In this document: positions 46,476 to 58,300 of the stretch, one piece after another
Layout of the letters: every line of letters begins with the position of its first letter
Position numbering within the stretch: the stretch's first letter is position 1
Source of the DNA: Microbotryomycetes sp. JL201
Taxonomy: Eukaryota; Basidiomycota; Microbotryomycetes
Direction of reading: 5' to 3'
DNA: 64,000 nucleotides
NCBI GenBank assembly: GCA_033819885.1
Contig: JAQYUZ010000016.1
Location: 186,001-250,000, forward strand
Position numbers and translations under genes: made by a program
The notes under the pieces: generated by a model
Told to the model about the DNA's origin: nothing
The model's database searches: none
What the model saw: the letters and a program-made list of their open reading frames with translations, nothing else

Positions 46476-47723
46476 GGTGGCAGGAGCACGCGAGGTGCAC
46501 CGGTTGACGCAGCCTCGAGTGTGATTGGGTTGACGCGCAAGCAGAGCAGCTTGAACCGCAACGTTGGTTCCGTCGACAGCAGGAGGTGTGGCGACGACGA
46601 ACCAACTCGGGAAACGGTAAGATCAAGACAAAGTGGTATGTCGTGCTTGATCAAAGCCTGAAGAGCATGCTGACCATTTCGCGCGAACGCTGATTCCTTT
46701 TAGTCGTGCACATCCCTGAGCTCGCGATCGTTTTGACAAAGCCCGGCGCGCAGCGCGGCGCTGCGAACGTCGGGATTTTGCCAAAGGAAGCACGGACGAG
46801 GAGGCTGCTTCCGGTCGGGCTGCCGACTTTGGCTGATCAATGCAAGTCAACCTTGCTGGCGTCGACCACGTCCGGGTCCACGCGCGATGAGACTGCCTAA
46901 CGAATCCAATGCTGCACATACGCGCAAGTTGCATTCAGATATGATCGCCCTCTCATATGACCGTCACATATATAGTCCGTTTATTGGGTGAGTTGGTTTG
47001 TCTTTTGGCAATCACTTGATTAGCACGCAGCTCATTCAAAGCGCTACTATCGCTTTCCATCTGTTGGACCGCGACCCGGGTGCCGGAGATCAGCGGTCAA
47101 TTGGCAAAACTTCGGTTTCATCAGGACCAATTTGTTCCTATGTGTGCCTCAAATCGAACCCGTCCTACATTTTCTGCAAGCCAACCTGCAATTGTATCAG
47201 CATGGTACACATGTACGGCAAATTGGCGACCTGAGAAATACGTTTTGCCAAATTCGCTCTTGTAAAGATTGTTGAGCTCGTCAATGCCAGGCAGACGACT
47301 ACAGCGCGTACGTTGCAACATACGTGCAAGGCATCTTTCCAAGTCTTTGAGATCCCGTCCCGTCCCGTATACCGGAGCCGTTTCAGAAAAATTGCCAATG
47401 AATCCGAGAACAGAGGCCGCAGTCGTCATCGCGGCGCCTTCCTCGCCTCGGAAGCGCCAACTTGCGCTCAATCCACCCGCCGAACCATGCGGGACTCCAA
47501 ACTCCATGTGCGATGGACCTCTGGCTTCTCGGGATCGGAAAGTCGTACACACAATCGAATTGCGAATACGGCCCGACGAGAAATGGCAATGACTCGAGTG
47601 GATCCGGAGAATTCCTTTACGCTTGCGGCAAATGCATACACAGGATCGACGGTGGTCATTTCACAGGTACAGAGTCTGAAAAAGAATGATTACAGAGTCG
47701 CACAAACGTCCCATGCGACTTTC
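46476..47723. other. intergenic region with one weak minus-strand coding candidate
   Basis: 1.25 kb between factor B and the chitin synthase 3' end. A minus-strand frame at 47121..47552 (with an internal Met block MTTAASVLGFIGNF) and an overlapping one at 47468..47659 look mildly coding-like. They have no family resemblance I can name and no clear splice link. The AT-rich stretch ~46900-46990 may be promoter. No gene is called. Confidence 0.3.
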
Positions 47724-50700
47724 TCATCTGTTGAAGGCCCAACCAATCGTATAAATCGTGCATCCGATGAACTTGACTGCGGCCAGAACAGCGACAGCAT
47801 ACAGCAAAAATGCCATGTACACGTTCACACGCGTGCTCGTGACATTGTCGCCCGCAGAAGTGGACAGAATTACAGCCGCCAACGCGCCGTTTGCCAAAGT
47901 CCAAGCCAGCACGACATTCGTTCGCAAATTCGCGTCCGAGTCCTTCGCACGAGTCTGCGCATCAATGCTCTTTGTGACCTTGGGTGGTTTATTTGCCAAG
48001 ACATGGATTGCGTCCTGAGAACCGAAAAGAAAACCGTGAGCTCCGCCCGCCTCGTCTTAGGGATCATTCATGGAATGACTGACATCGTACGCAGCGTTTA
48101 TGTCTTTCTCGTCTTCTGGGAGAGACACATCAACTTGTCCGTCTTTGACTGGCGCGACACCGAGGTCGGTCGAAACCTTTTCCTCCGGTCGGTTTCTGCA
48201 CGCGTCAGAAAAATCAGCACGCGCCGCGTTCTGTCCTCGAACGCAATTAGATGACGCACCCCCATGTAACCTGCATACGAACCCAGAGTTAGCGGCAAAT
48301 TCCGGCAACTGGCCGCGTTCTGTCAGACTCACGTCGTGCAGATTGCAAAACGCGTAAATGTTGATGATGTTGATGTAAGCCGGCGCCAGCAACAGATATT
48401 GTAGGAATGAAGTGAACATATGTGCCGGCTGGAGGCCGACATGTCAGCGCTTGTCAATGACGTCCATACGTGAATTCAAAACTCGCATCGAGGAAGATGA
48501 CTGAAGCGAGCAGCCACAAGCCATAGGTCGACAACAAAGAAATAACGATGTTTCTGAACATAGAAGCATGGTTGGTCTCAAATACTCGTGCATCCGACCA
48601 GAAAGCCATGTTTTGGTGCTCACCTGAACGTGGCATTTGTGAAAATATCACTCAATGAGAATCCGTCAGATGATGCGTCCCGAGCATTTTCGACGCCTTT
48701 GACCGTGATCATGACGGCGCAGACCATCATGTAAACCGTGATGCAGGCGAAAATCGTGGCAATCGTATTGTACCATACTTTCGCGCCGGCCGGCCGGTTG
48801 CCCAAAGCGAGCAGGTAGCACGAAATGATGCACGCCACGTAGACGTATTTGACGACCAGGTTAAAGTACTTGATGCCTTCGATTCCAAAAGACGGATCGG
48901 CTCTGACCGAAAGCGCAGTCTCAGTCAGGCACACACGTTTTCGTGGGTAAATGTGTTGCATGAAGGCTCACAGTGACTGCGTAAGGATGACCCTTGCGCC
49001 GGAAACTTATTCATTAGCCCGGTATCGACATTCATGGATTCGTCGAATAACTCACATGATGATGCCCCAATTGGCAACGCCAAAGAAAGCAAATCTTCGT
49101 GATCCGAATATGGTCAATCTCCAATCCGGTCTTTATGTGATAGGGCGGGCTAGAAACTCACAGGGTGTTGAAAGATTGGTAAATCAGCTCCATATGCAGC
49201 CAAAACTTGCGCCAGAACGAGTGGTCGGACCGGTATAGGTAGCCAAAGTGGAACGTTGCATGGAGACTGGCAAAGAACGAGCCATTGAGCCAGCGGCGGC
49301 GCTGGGTGATCAAGTCCGTCAAGCTCTCTTGCACGTCCTGTGTAAAGGAGAGAAAGTAAGCTCTGAATGTTGCGGGATCAGCCACGAGAGGCGTGACGTA
49401 CTGTGACTGCATATGCCGACCGCTGATAACTCAAGACCCAAGCCGAGCCTCGCTTGGCAACCAGCTCCCAGCATAAGATGCGATCCTCCTGCGGTCCCAT
49501 CACACTTTAGTGGAGTATATTGACGGGCATGAGAGACAGCTAACCGCCAAATACATGTTGCGCGTCCACAAGTCGCTGCGCGTACGCTAGTCAGCCTCTC
49601 CGCCTCATCCGCCCTTGCAACGGCCTCGCACTTACGAATCTGGGTCATGGTCCAACGTTTCGCCCTTGAAGTACTCCTTCAATGGCCCTTCGCCGTTGCT
49701 GTTGTTCTGGATTGCAATGTACCTATAGGCCGAGAACGCACCAGGCAACACGGTGATGTAACCCATCGTCGACTCGAGCGGCTTGTCCAAGATGTCTTTG
49801 CGTCCCAAGTCAGCGAAATGGAATTACAGAATGCGAGGTTCGAGCGTACTTGACATCTTGTACTCAAAGTTCTGAGCGGCGACGATTGGATTGAGCCTTC
49901 GGTCGAGCTCATGTCAGCTCCCCAGCGTACACAAAGCCAAGCAGACATACAGATTTCTAAAATACTTGCCCTTGAGCGCTACGATCTCGCCGCATGCGCC
50001 GCCAACGTTCGAGTTGAGGTCAAACGTCTTCCACAGCTTGTAGATACTCCTCGGACCCGGTTGCGTGCCGACATCGAGCAACACACAGACATTCGGTTGC
50101 AGGATCGGCGCGAATGCGTTGAAAAACCACCGATGAGAGTTGATCTTTTTCGCATTCTTTTCCTTCAGGCAGAACAAAATTTGAACGGGTACGAGCCCAC
50201 GTTCGGCCGATTTGAAAGACAAATTGCCATCCGCGTTAGCAGAGACCGATATTTGTGATGTGTATTCGTAGATGTGCGCCGTGACGGGCTTGTCGGCGAC
50301 GACATTCTTGGCCACGCCGTCTTGGTAGACGCCCATGGCGGCAAGCACCGAGAGCGTGCGCGAATTGATCTTGGCCCGACCATCAGACACAATGCAGACG
50401 ACGACTGCCGCTACGCCGTCAGCACGAGCTCATGATTACATCAGTCAGCGCTCACCTTTTTTCCACCCATCAACACCCCAGGTTTTGGATCGAGTTCGCT
50501 CGCACAAGTGTTGAATGTTTTCTGCAGGACAAGGTTTTCAGTCGAGACTGGCGTGGGTACAGCGCAGTCAGACCGACTCATGACACCGTGCATAGTCCGA
50601 CAGAAAAGTACCTCGTCCTCCTGCACTCGGTAGTGTGCGTGTCAGACTCAACGAGTGGTATGCTTTGGGCCAGCGCCACATACGTTGTACATTGTCATGA

Positions 50701-51839
50701 CAATAAAGAGCTCTGTTCGTCGCGGGGGATCGTAAAGAATCTGCCTGAGAGCGTATTGCTCATCCAAAAAATTATCTGGCTGTTTTGACAGCGTCTAAGT
50801 AAGATTGCCGCGCGGATCTGGACGCAGCGTAGACTCACGTCACACGTTGCAGCCGTGTACCGCATGTGGGTAAACTCGCGCTCGTCTTTGCGAGGCAGCT
50901 TTTCGAGCAATTTGGGCGGGACCTGACAGTCGAGAACAAGGTTGCCGCGGACGAGCTTGACGCCTGTTGCAGTCGGAAAGGCCTCAGCATGCAAGCGCCG
51001 GGAAGTCAAGACAGGCCCAAACAAAGCTCACGTTTGACCGTCTTGTATCGCCGCGGCTGTCTTTGCGGAATTCTGCCGTAGCGAACGATGCTTTGCTCGT
51101 CATCTCCGATTCCGGCGCCATGCGGGCCTACAATATTGGGATCAAAGCCCCCTACCTCAGGACCGTAGCCGTAGCTCGGGTTGTATGGAGCGCCGCCGGC
51201 GCCGTTGCCGTACGGCGTCGTGCCGCCATTGGCAGACCAGTCTGGTCCGTTTCGGCGGCCGTTTGGAGACAGCAGCGGGACTTGTCCGCTGTCGTCAACG
51301 CCGTCGTCGTCGTGACCGTGTTGCAAGTGCAAGTTGGGGTTTGATGCGAACGGATCATGGGTCGAACCGGGCTGGCCGTACGAGCTGGTCGTGTGCAGGG
51401 GCGGGTTGAAGCCTCCGTCGCCGAGGTCTTGGTGCGAGTGGCTCGGTGGGAAATGCGAGGGCGGAACATTCTGGGCCCACGGCTGAGGTTGATGAGCGTG
51501 TGGTCCGTGCTGCTGCTGCTGCCCGTGCTGTGCGTGGTAGTATGCCTGATCGGCGAACGGGTCTGTCGAGGTTGGATGACCGTGCTGTGCGCCGTCAGCG
51601 TGACCGGGCGCATAGTATTGAGGCTGAGCGTGTTGTTGTTGAGCATAGTGATCATAAGCCGGGTCGTGATGCTGCTGCTGCTGCTGGGCGTGGTCGTAGT
51701 ATGCTGGCTGAGGGGTCCGTGCACCTCCTCGGCGCGGCTGCGGCCCGGCAGGCGGTTGCGACGAGTATGCGGGCGCCTGTGGGTCTTGTTGCTGACTGTA
51801 GTCGTCCATCGGCACGTGGCCCGGGTTGTAGTGGGCCAT
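47724..51839 (-). CDS. Chitin synthase (division 1, class I-III type), 18 exons
   Basis: 997 aa. Exons: 51032..51839, 50839..50963, 50684..50779, 50578..50620, 50456..50521, 49951..50410, 49850..49896, 49636..49795, 49545..49575, 49402..49488, 49162..49337, 49056..49094, 48624..48902, 48487..48553, 48333..48428, 48260..48270, 48084..48195, 47724..48014; phases all agree. The N-terminal ~260 residues are Gln/His/Pro/Tyr-rich. The GT2 core follows: [58 protein letters not shown] and [12 protein letters not shown]. Multiple C-terminal membrane helices follow, with [13 protein letters not shown] across a GC-AG intron. It polymerises N-acetylglucosamine into cell-wall chitin at the plasma membrane. 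No myosin motor is present. The position after QSFNTL (two small exons, one 153-nt intron) is the least certain. Confidence 0.95.
51495..51690 (-). repeat. Gln/His-coding CAG/CAC-rich tract in chitin synthase N-terminus
   Basis: On the coding strand there are repeated CAG and CAC codons giving runs such as [24 protein letters not shown] and AQQQHAQP. These are imperfect trinucleotide repeats within a disordered N-terminus and are likely to vary in length between strains. Confidence 0.6.
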
Positions 51840-52240
51840 GTTGCGGCGCGAGGCGGAAGGTGAGGGGCGCCGCAGGAGTTCAGCTCGAATGCTCCGACCA
51901 CCACCCTTTTCGGCTCCTGTTTGGCCAACGAGGCATGGATTGAACTGTGCCGAGTAGTACGATGTCGCCCGTTTCCTTTCTCTGCAAAATTGATCGCGAG
52001 GCGGTGACGGAATCGGGCGGTGCTCAGGCTCAGGCTCCGCTGGAGCCTCCTGTCTGACGCGAGACCTCCGCAGTCCGTCGCCGCAACAGCTGCGCAAGCG
52101 TGCACTCGACGCGTTCCAGGGGATACGACCGAGTCGATCGCACTTTTCAAAAACCCGTCTGGGCCCCGAAAAAAACGCGTCTGTATTACCAGGCTCGGGT
52201 CGCGACGCGTCGCTGATCGTTCAACCCGTTGCCGCCGCCC
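51840..52240. promoter_or_regulatory. bidirectional promoter region, chitin synthase / DAM1
   Basis: Divergent starts at 51839 (-) and 52241 (+) share 401 nt. The interval is GC-rich with no clear TATA box. Open frames crossing it are extensions of the chitin synthase N-terminal frame and are not needed. Confidence 0.5.
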
Positions 52241-53412
52241 ATGACCACCGATGTCGACGCCGGGCCGGCACCAGCGTCGCGTCCGCGGTCGTCTTCCCTG
52301 TCAAGGTCACGCCCTACGACTCCGCTGCGCCGAATCAGCGCGTCTTCGTTGCGCTCGCTGTCGTTGTCGCACTCGCGTTCACGCGCAACACAGAGCACAC
52401 ACGAGCCACCGCTGCAACACTTGTCTCAACTGTTTGCAGAACTCGCAGACTCGATGTCGGACTTGACCGTCAAGCTCGAAGACTTGGCCCAGATCAACAA
52501 CGACTTGGACGGGTTCAACCAGGCGTTTGCGAGCTACCTGTACGGCTTGCGCATCAACGCTTACACGGCAGACTTTCTCGAGGCGAGTCGTCACAGCTTG
52601 CGTTCTTTGTACGCGTCGTAATTGACCCTGTGCCACACAGGCACCGACAAAGCTCAACTTTGAACTCGCCGCCCAGAGACAACCGCCGTCGCCTCAATTC
52701 GCGCCGGTGCATGATGATATGCACCATCAGAATCAGGACAGCAGTCCACCGGGCTCGCCGTCTGCGTCAATGGCGCCCAACATGACGATGGATTCAGAGC
52801 ACAGTTTCGCACCGGCCATGCTGCCAACTTCTCGCGGCGGTGGCAACGTGGGCGCACGAGGCAGAGGCAGAGGTAGAGGAGGTAAAGCCGGCACAGTCAT
52901 GACCAAAAAGATGAAGGACGAACTGGCTGTGCGTACCGATGGCGTGCTCCCTTTACCCTTGTCTCTGATGCTGATATGGCTGAAACTCGCTCGTTCTAGG
53001 CATTTTCGGACTCGATCGTTCAGCTCATGCCCATCAAGTTCAGGGAGGATCCCGAACGCAGGGCAGAAGTGGAAAAAGTCGTCAGCGTCTTGCGCAGGAA
53101 CCCTGGTGGATTATGCAGTTCGTCACGACGTGCTTCTAGCGGCTGGACCGGAACTTTTCAGCTAACTCGGGCTTGGACAGTGTCTGATTTTGGCAACGAG
53201 GTCCGATTGCCCACTCATAGGATCAACGACTCGTTGACGGCTCTCGTTCGAGCCAAGGTTGTTCTCAAAATTTTTGCAGGTGTAAGCTCTCGATCCATAT
53301 CTCAAAACCAATTTAAAGTTCCGTTAAACTGGATGAGCGCTGATTTGCTACTTGGCAGGGTATCACAACGTATCGCTTCGATCCGACACGCGTTTCGCCA
53401 CCGACGTTCTAG
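52241..53412 (+). CDS. DAM1: DASH/Dam1 complex subunit Dam1 with extended C-terminus
   Basis: 300 aa in five exons: 52241..52582, 52641..52928, 53000..53117, 53181..53281, 53359..53412. After a Ser/Arg-rich start comes the Dam1 core: LSQLFAELADSMSDLTVKLE, then FNQAFASYLYGLRINAYTA and FLEAPTKLNF. Dam1 is the kinetochore-facing subunit of the ring that couples chromosomes to microtubules. The 52583..52640 intron has a GC donor (GAG|GCGAGT) inside the conserved FLEAP motif. A linker rich in Gly/Arg (RGRGRGRG) leads to ~70 C-terminal residues (EVEKVVSVLRRNPGGL, LPTHRINDSLTALVRAKVV, ITTYRFDP) that look like a small winged helix. These last three exons rest on splice signals and pattern, not on a known Dam1 motif. 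Confidence 0.85.
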
Positions 53413-53610
53413 TCTTGCAGTTTCTGGCGGCTTTGTTGTATCAGGGGCTCTCAACATGTTGACAAGGGTGTAATGAAAGATACAGCTTCTCTGTGATTGC
53501 GAAAACAAGACAGAACGAGCTAGGCCGCTACTTTTTTGTTTTCTCACTTTTTCTTTTCGTCCGACTCGCCAACTGGACCATCACACGGAGAGTGCGCGTC
53601 AACTTCCGGT

Positions 53611-54891
53611 TCAATCATTTGCATTCTCGTTATTTGGCTCACCGTTCAGCAACAAGGCGTCCGAATCGAGCATGAGCTTGTTATTCGAGTTGGAAACCAT
53701 TGTCGCAATGTCACGAGCTGCCTCCATCTTGCGCAATTGCAAGAAACTGGTTTGGATCAAAACATGTCAGCCACATGCAGCCGTCACGGTGGACTTGATG
53801 CAGACAAACCCCTTGTTCTGCTTGACGGCTTCACCAATCAACTCTGCACTTCGCGCTTCACCTTGAGCCTTTACGATAATGCTCTGCTTCTCTTGCAAAG
53901 CTTGATCGACCAAGTATGCTGCACGTTGAGCAGTCTGTTGTGCAATCTGCTTGGCTTCGACGGCGTCCGAGAACGCTGGACTGAATGTGACGTGGGTGAT
54001 CGAGACATCGTCCAAGACGAGGTTGAAGCGCGCCGCACGTCGTTGCAAGTTGTCTCGAACGAGACGAGAAACCATCTCTCGTTGGGTGACGAGCTGGGAT
54101 GCGTTGAATTGGGCGACGACAGATTTGAGCACCTCGTTGACGATCGAAGGCAAGACTCGCTCGTCGTAATCGAGTCCGAGCTCGCGATAGATCGTAGCGA
54201 GGGCGTCAACGCGCGGACGGCACAAGACACGGCAGGTGATGTTGACCATTTGCAAATCTGTGGCGATAGACGCAAGCTTGTCAATGCCGGCGACGGAGTA
54301 TGACGAAGCCAACACACGAACCTTTCGTGCCAGTCAGCGAAGCAATGTTGCGCGGCTTGGCTCGCACGTCATAAATGATTGGCGTTTCGAACCACGGAAT
54401 CTGAAAAGACGAGCACTCTGTGTGAGTCGGGATTGTTGTGCGCACGAGGCAACCTCTTTCAAGACTGACCAAGAAGTGTGTACCTTCGGCGTAGACGTCT
54501 GAGGTGACACCATTTAGCCTTGTGTACTTGATCGCGCGGTGACCACCATCGACTGCCGGTGCAGAGTAATCGGACAGAGCGTTGGCGATCGTCGAGGGGC
54601 CAACGAGTCACGAGGCGGGTGCGAGCGTCACATAGTCAGCGCAGGATTACAGCAGCGTGTACAATGAATGCCGAGATGGATTCGTGACTGACCGTTGAAC
54701 AAGGCCGAGTTGATTGTGAGGCCGGCGGCGGCGAGCAAGACGACGCCGCCAACGCCGCCAAGCGCCTGTCCGAGACGCGGATTGCCACCAGGCTTGCCCG
54801 CTCCACCGGATGACGGTCCGCCGCCAAAACCTTGACGCGCACGCTGTTGCATGAGGCGCTGCGCCAGCTCGGCGAACGTAGGGCGGCTCAT
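53611..54891 (-). CDS. PHB2: Prohibitin 2 (mitochondrial inner membrane)
   Basis: 314 aa in five exons: 54693..54891, 54470..54552, 54322..54400, 53810..54257, 53611..53746. The N-terminus has the Phb2 pattern: Gly/Arg-rich stretch then a single membrane helix (GGVVLLAAAGLTINSALF). The PHB domain follows (VDGGHRAIKYTRLNGV, GTHFLIPWFETPIIYDVR, AKPRNIASLTGTKDLQMV, RVLPSIVNEVLKSVVAQFNA). A C-terminal coiled coil contains EAKQIAQQTAQRAAYLV. Prohibitins 1 and 2 form ring complexes that scaffold the inner membrane and restrain m-AAA protease. Length matches the family. The last junction uses donor GTTTGT to give NKGFLQLRKMEAARD. Confidence 0.95.
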
Positions 54892-55374
54892 GACTGCACA
54901 AAGGCGGTAACAATGATAGTGACAATCAATGTCTGCACGAGTCCCCTGAATGGAGGTGAGATCGGCGTACCGAAAAGTAGGGCAGCCGAAGGGAAGCGGT
55001 GAAAGCCGAAAGGGGCCAAAGCTGAGGTTGCTTTCTTTGTCTACGCTTCGCTGGAATTCGCAATCTACGCAGCAATATTTGATTGCCCTTGACCACAGCA
55101 TCAGATTGTTGATGACGCACAGCCCTCGTGTGGCAATGCAGATCGCGTTCGTGGGACCGCGAGCGCCGCGAAACACTCACCTAGCTCACTCCGTGTACAA
55201 CCCTGTAATCACTGATTTCAACATGTTGAAAGCTGGCGCTTTTACACAACGATCGGACGACCACGATCGCCAGTCAGAATCTCGTCCTCGGACTTCCAGC
55301 CACAAGACTCCTCGGGTCGGGACTTTTCTTTCTCGACTTGTCGTTCGCACGGACGAGATTAAGCGCTCTTACTG
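54892..55374. promoter_or_regulatory. bidirectional promoter region, PHB2 / PH-domain gene
   Basis: 483 nt between divergent starts. The open frame 54950..55375 on + has no motif and is not called. If the PH-domain protein begins at ATG 55519 rather than 55375, the interval is longer. Confidence 0.45.
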
Positions 55375-58300
55375 ATGCAAGTGACGCCCGGTGCGTTCAT
55401 CGCCTCGCTCTCCAGCACTTCGCAACAGACTCCCTCCGTCAAGATCGCGCTCAGCTGTGGGCTTCTTGCAAGCCGAAAGTGTGCCGTGGCGCACGCGACT
55501 GTTGAAGAGACATCCAACATGTCGACTATCACGGGGCAGCCGCTCGTGGCCTCCCCTGAAACGACTAGCAGTGCTCAATCATGGCACTCGGCGAGCATGC
55601 ATCTGCCGCGACTGACTTTAAACCGCGACGCCGCCAGCCAGTCATCAAACTCGCTCCTATACTCGAGAGAGTCGGACAATACATCTCTTCGGTCTTGCAA
55701 CTCCAATCCGCTACCAGAGGGAATCGGAAACACGGGTATCCAAGCAAGGGTGGCGTTGTCGGATGAATCTTCTCGCGCGCCGCCGCACATGTCGTCGCCC
55801 GAGGCAGCACGTATCCAAGTTACACCGCCAAGAATCAAGATTGTCGACGGAGGCGTCATCGCGAGACTGAAAGCCAAACGAGCAGCCGAGCGAGCGACCT
55901 TTGCAAGCACCTCGAGTCCAGACATTTCGTCACATTCTTCCGAGGCTTCTGGTACGACACCAATCTCTGCTCAAAGAGAGAATGTCACGTCACTCTCGAG
56001 ATTGTCAGATTTCTGGGCGCAACCACCCAAAGCTTTTGACGAGAGTACCAAGAGTCAGGTTTTGGCTCGAATGAGGGAGCGGCTGAATCACCAACGAAGT
56101 CAATCCTATGATTCGTCCACCTCCGAGCTCCCATTCGCGAATCAGGTCTCGTTCGACGGCGAGGCTGCCGGAGCGGAGGAACTAGCTGGCGCGAGCCCAG
56201 AAGCAGAATCAAGCCAAGCCCAACACTCCAGCCCAGGTTCGAAAATTTTCCTAGCTCATGAACAAAGAGCTCCGTCAAGCACATCAGAAAACCTCGGCTG
56301 CGACGTGAATGCGCCAAAAGCGAATCCACTTGAAGAGTGGCAGTTTCACGCGCTCTCCGAAATCACGTGAGCATGGCAGATTTCTTCGCGCGAACAGATA
56401 TTAAGGGATCTTTGTTGCGCGCCACCAGCGAACGTACAGAGCGTTCGACACTCGACAACACGTCGCGGCATAGCGACTCTGTTGACTCTCAACTCTCAAA
56501 ATGGAGCTTCCGAGCCGACTCAATGCCAGCTTTGGCTCACAAACATCAGCGTCCGACGTCCTGCAATGGACTCCCGAGTATCTCGGAAGCAAAATCTGAT
56601 CGATCGGATGTGGCGAGCGGAGAACGCAAGCGGCACTCGGCTTTCATCGCGCAAGCTGTGCAGACCTTTGAAGGGTTGTCTCATCGACCATCTTCAAGCT
56701 CGCGTGCAGCTTCTTACGAGCTCGTAAGGCAACACACCGGCATATCAACGCCACCGGACTCGAAGAACGCGGACGCGGAACCGCTACTCCGGCAACGAAA
56801 GCCATCGCCTGCGTCTGAATCGTCGTCAGACGCCCTAGTTCCGCTCCACAAGGTCTGTTTCGGTTTATTTGTGTGATGAAGTCTCTTCTGACACGTCTCG
56901 TAAGCAGGGACGGCTTCTGATTCCGCCTCGTCAGCTTCCGGACGTGCTCAACTCTCCTCAGCATTGGCAAAGTCGACTCTGCGTTCTCAATTCGAGCACG
57001 CTCATCGTTTACCCTGCCTCAATTGACGATAAGCCACTCCTGCAACTGGCGACAGACGACATTGTACGCGTCCAAGAACAACATTCCGCAAGCTTGGCTT
57101 TCAAGCCTTTCAGAATCGACCTGAGCGACCAGACAAGCCATTACTTTGCTTGCACTAAGGGGGCAGACAGAGTCGATTGGATCTTTACGCTCGAGTCAGT
57201 CGAAAAGGTGTCTGCCGAAATTGCCGTGCAAAGCGCTGACAGTGAGCTTTAGACGAGTCATCTCGTCGAACCAACGTGATTGTGCCTCGTCATCTAGTGC
57301 TCAAGGACGTCATACTTCGAGAAAGGACCCGATCATGCAAGCTGTGTCTGTGCCCTATTTTCCAGCTCGGACAATCGACTTGTCCAAGGATTCCGCTGGC
57401 TCTTCATCGAATTCAGCAGCGCTTTTCGGGAAGCTGGGAGATGCGGCGTCTCACAGCCTAGAAGATCAGGATTGCAGTCAAACGGATGAAGTCGAGCTCT
57501 TGTATTCCGGCTCTTTCGAAACGCGCTGTCCGCCTGTCCATCTAACGACTTCGACAGCCTCTCCTCGCAATCGTGCGCCGTCTCCTGTCTTTGATCCCTG
57601 TGATTTTGGTGGTATTGCGAGAAAAGGAAGCTCGCCAGACATTACCACAATGTCGTCCATTGCTACCGAAAGCCGCAAAAGCTTTCAAAGGTCAATTGCA
57701 GAGGCCCGGCTCGAGGGTAGAGAGGTGGCCGGTGAAGGTGATCCTCGGCTAGACCCTCTCTCAGAGCAGAGCAATGCACCAGCGACACCTCAATGCCTGG
57801 CACGAGGATCGAACAAACTAGAAGCTGCCGCGGATTGTCGAAGGCAACAGCCTGACGAAATTGCCCAGCATCGAGCCATACTGGAGGTGAGTTTCGAGCT
57901 CTAGCGCTTGCTCGAGTTCTGAAATAACACGCTATCTAGGGGCTGGAAAAGCTTTTGCAAGGGATGAGCTCGTCAGAACGCTGTGCGGACCAAATTCGCC
58001 GCCCTTGCAGCCCTCTGGACAGCTGACCGCCATCGTCATAGACATAGCGTCAGCAACCCAGGAGCGAGAGCGACTTGGCGTTTTCATCAACACTTTGGCG
58101 CAGGTCAGCCTCCGGTCAGCCGCGTGCACTTGCTGATAACTGACAATGCAGCTCTTAGGTTACCTCTGATGCTCGGGCAGACAATGCAGTCAAATTTGAC
58201 GACGTCTTGACCGCGATATACGACCTTCGTCAAGACGTCGAAGACCTGCCTTCATGTATCATGTCTGAACTATCTTCGGCCAAATTTGCTGCTCGGCCTT

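Noticed and set aside
47313-48254. 313-codon plus-strand frame
   Set aside because: It crosses several exon-intron borders of the chitin synthase in antisense, has no motif, and is very Arg/Ser-rich as expected for a shadow.
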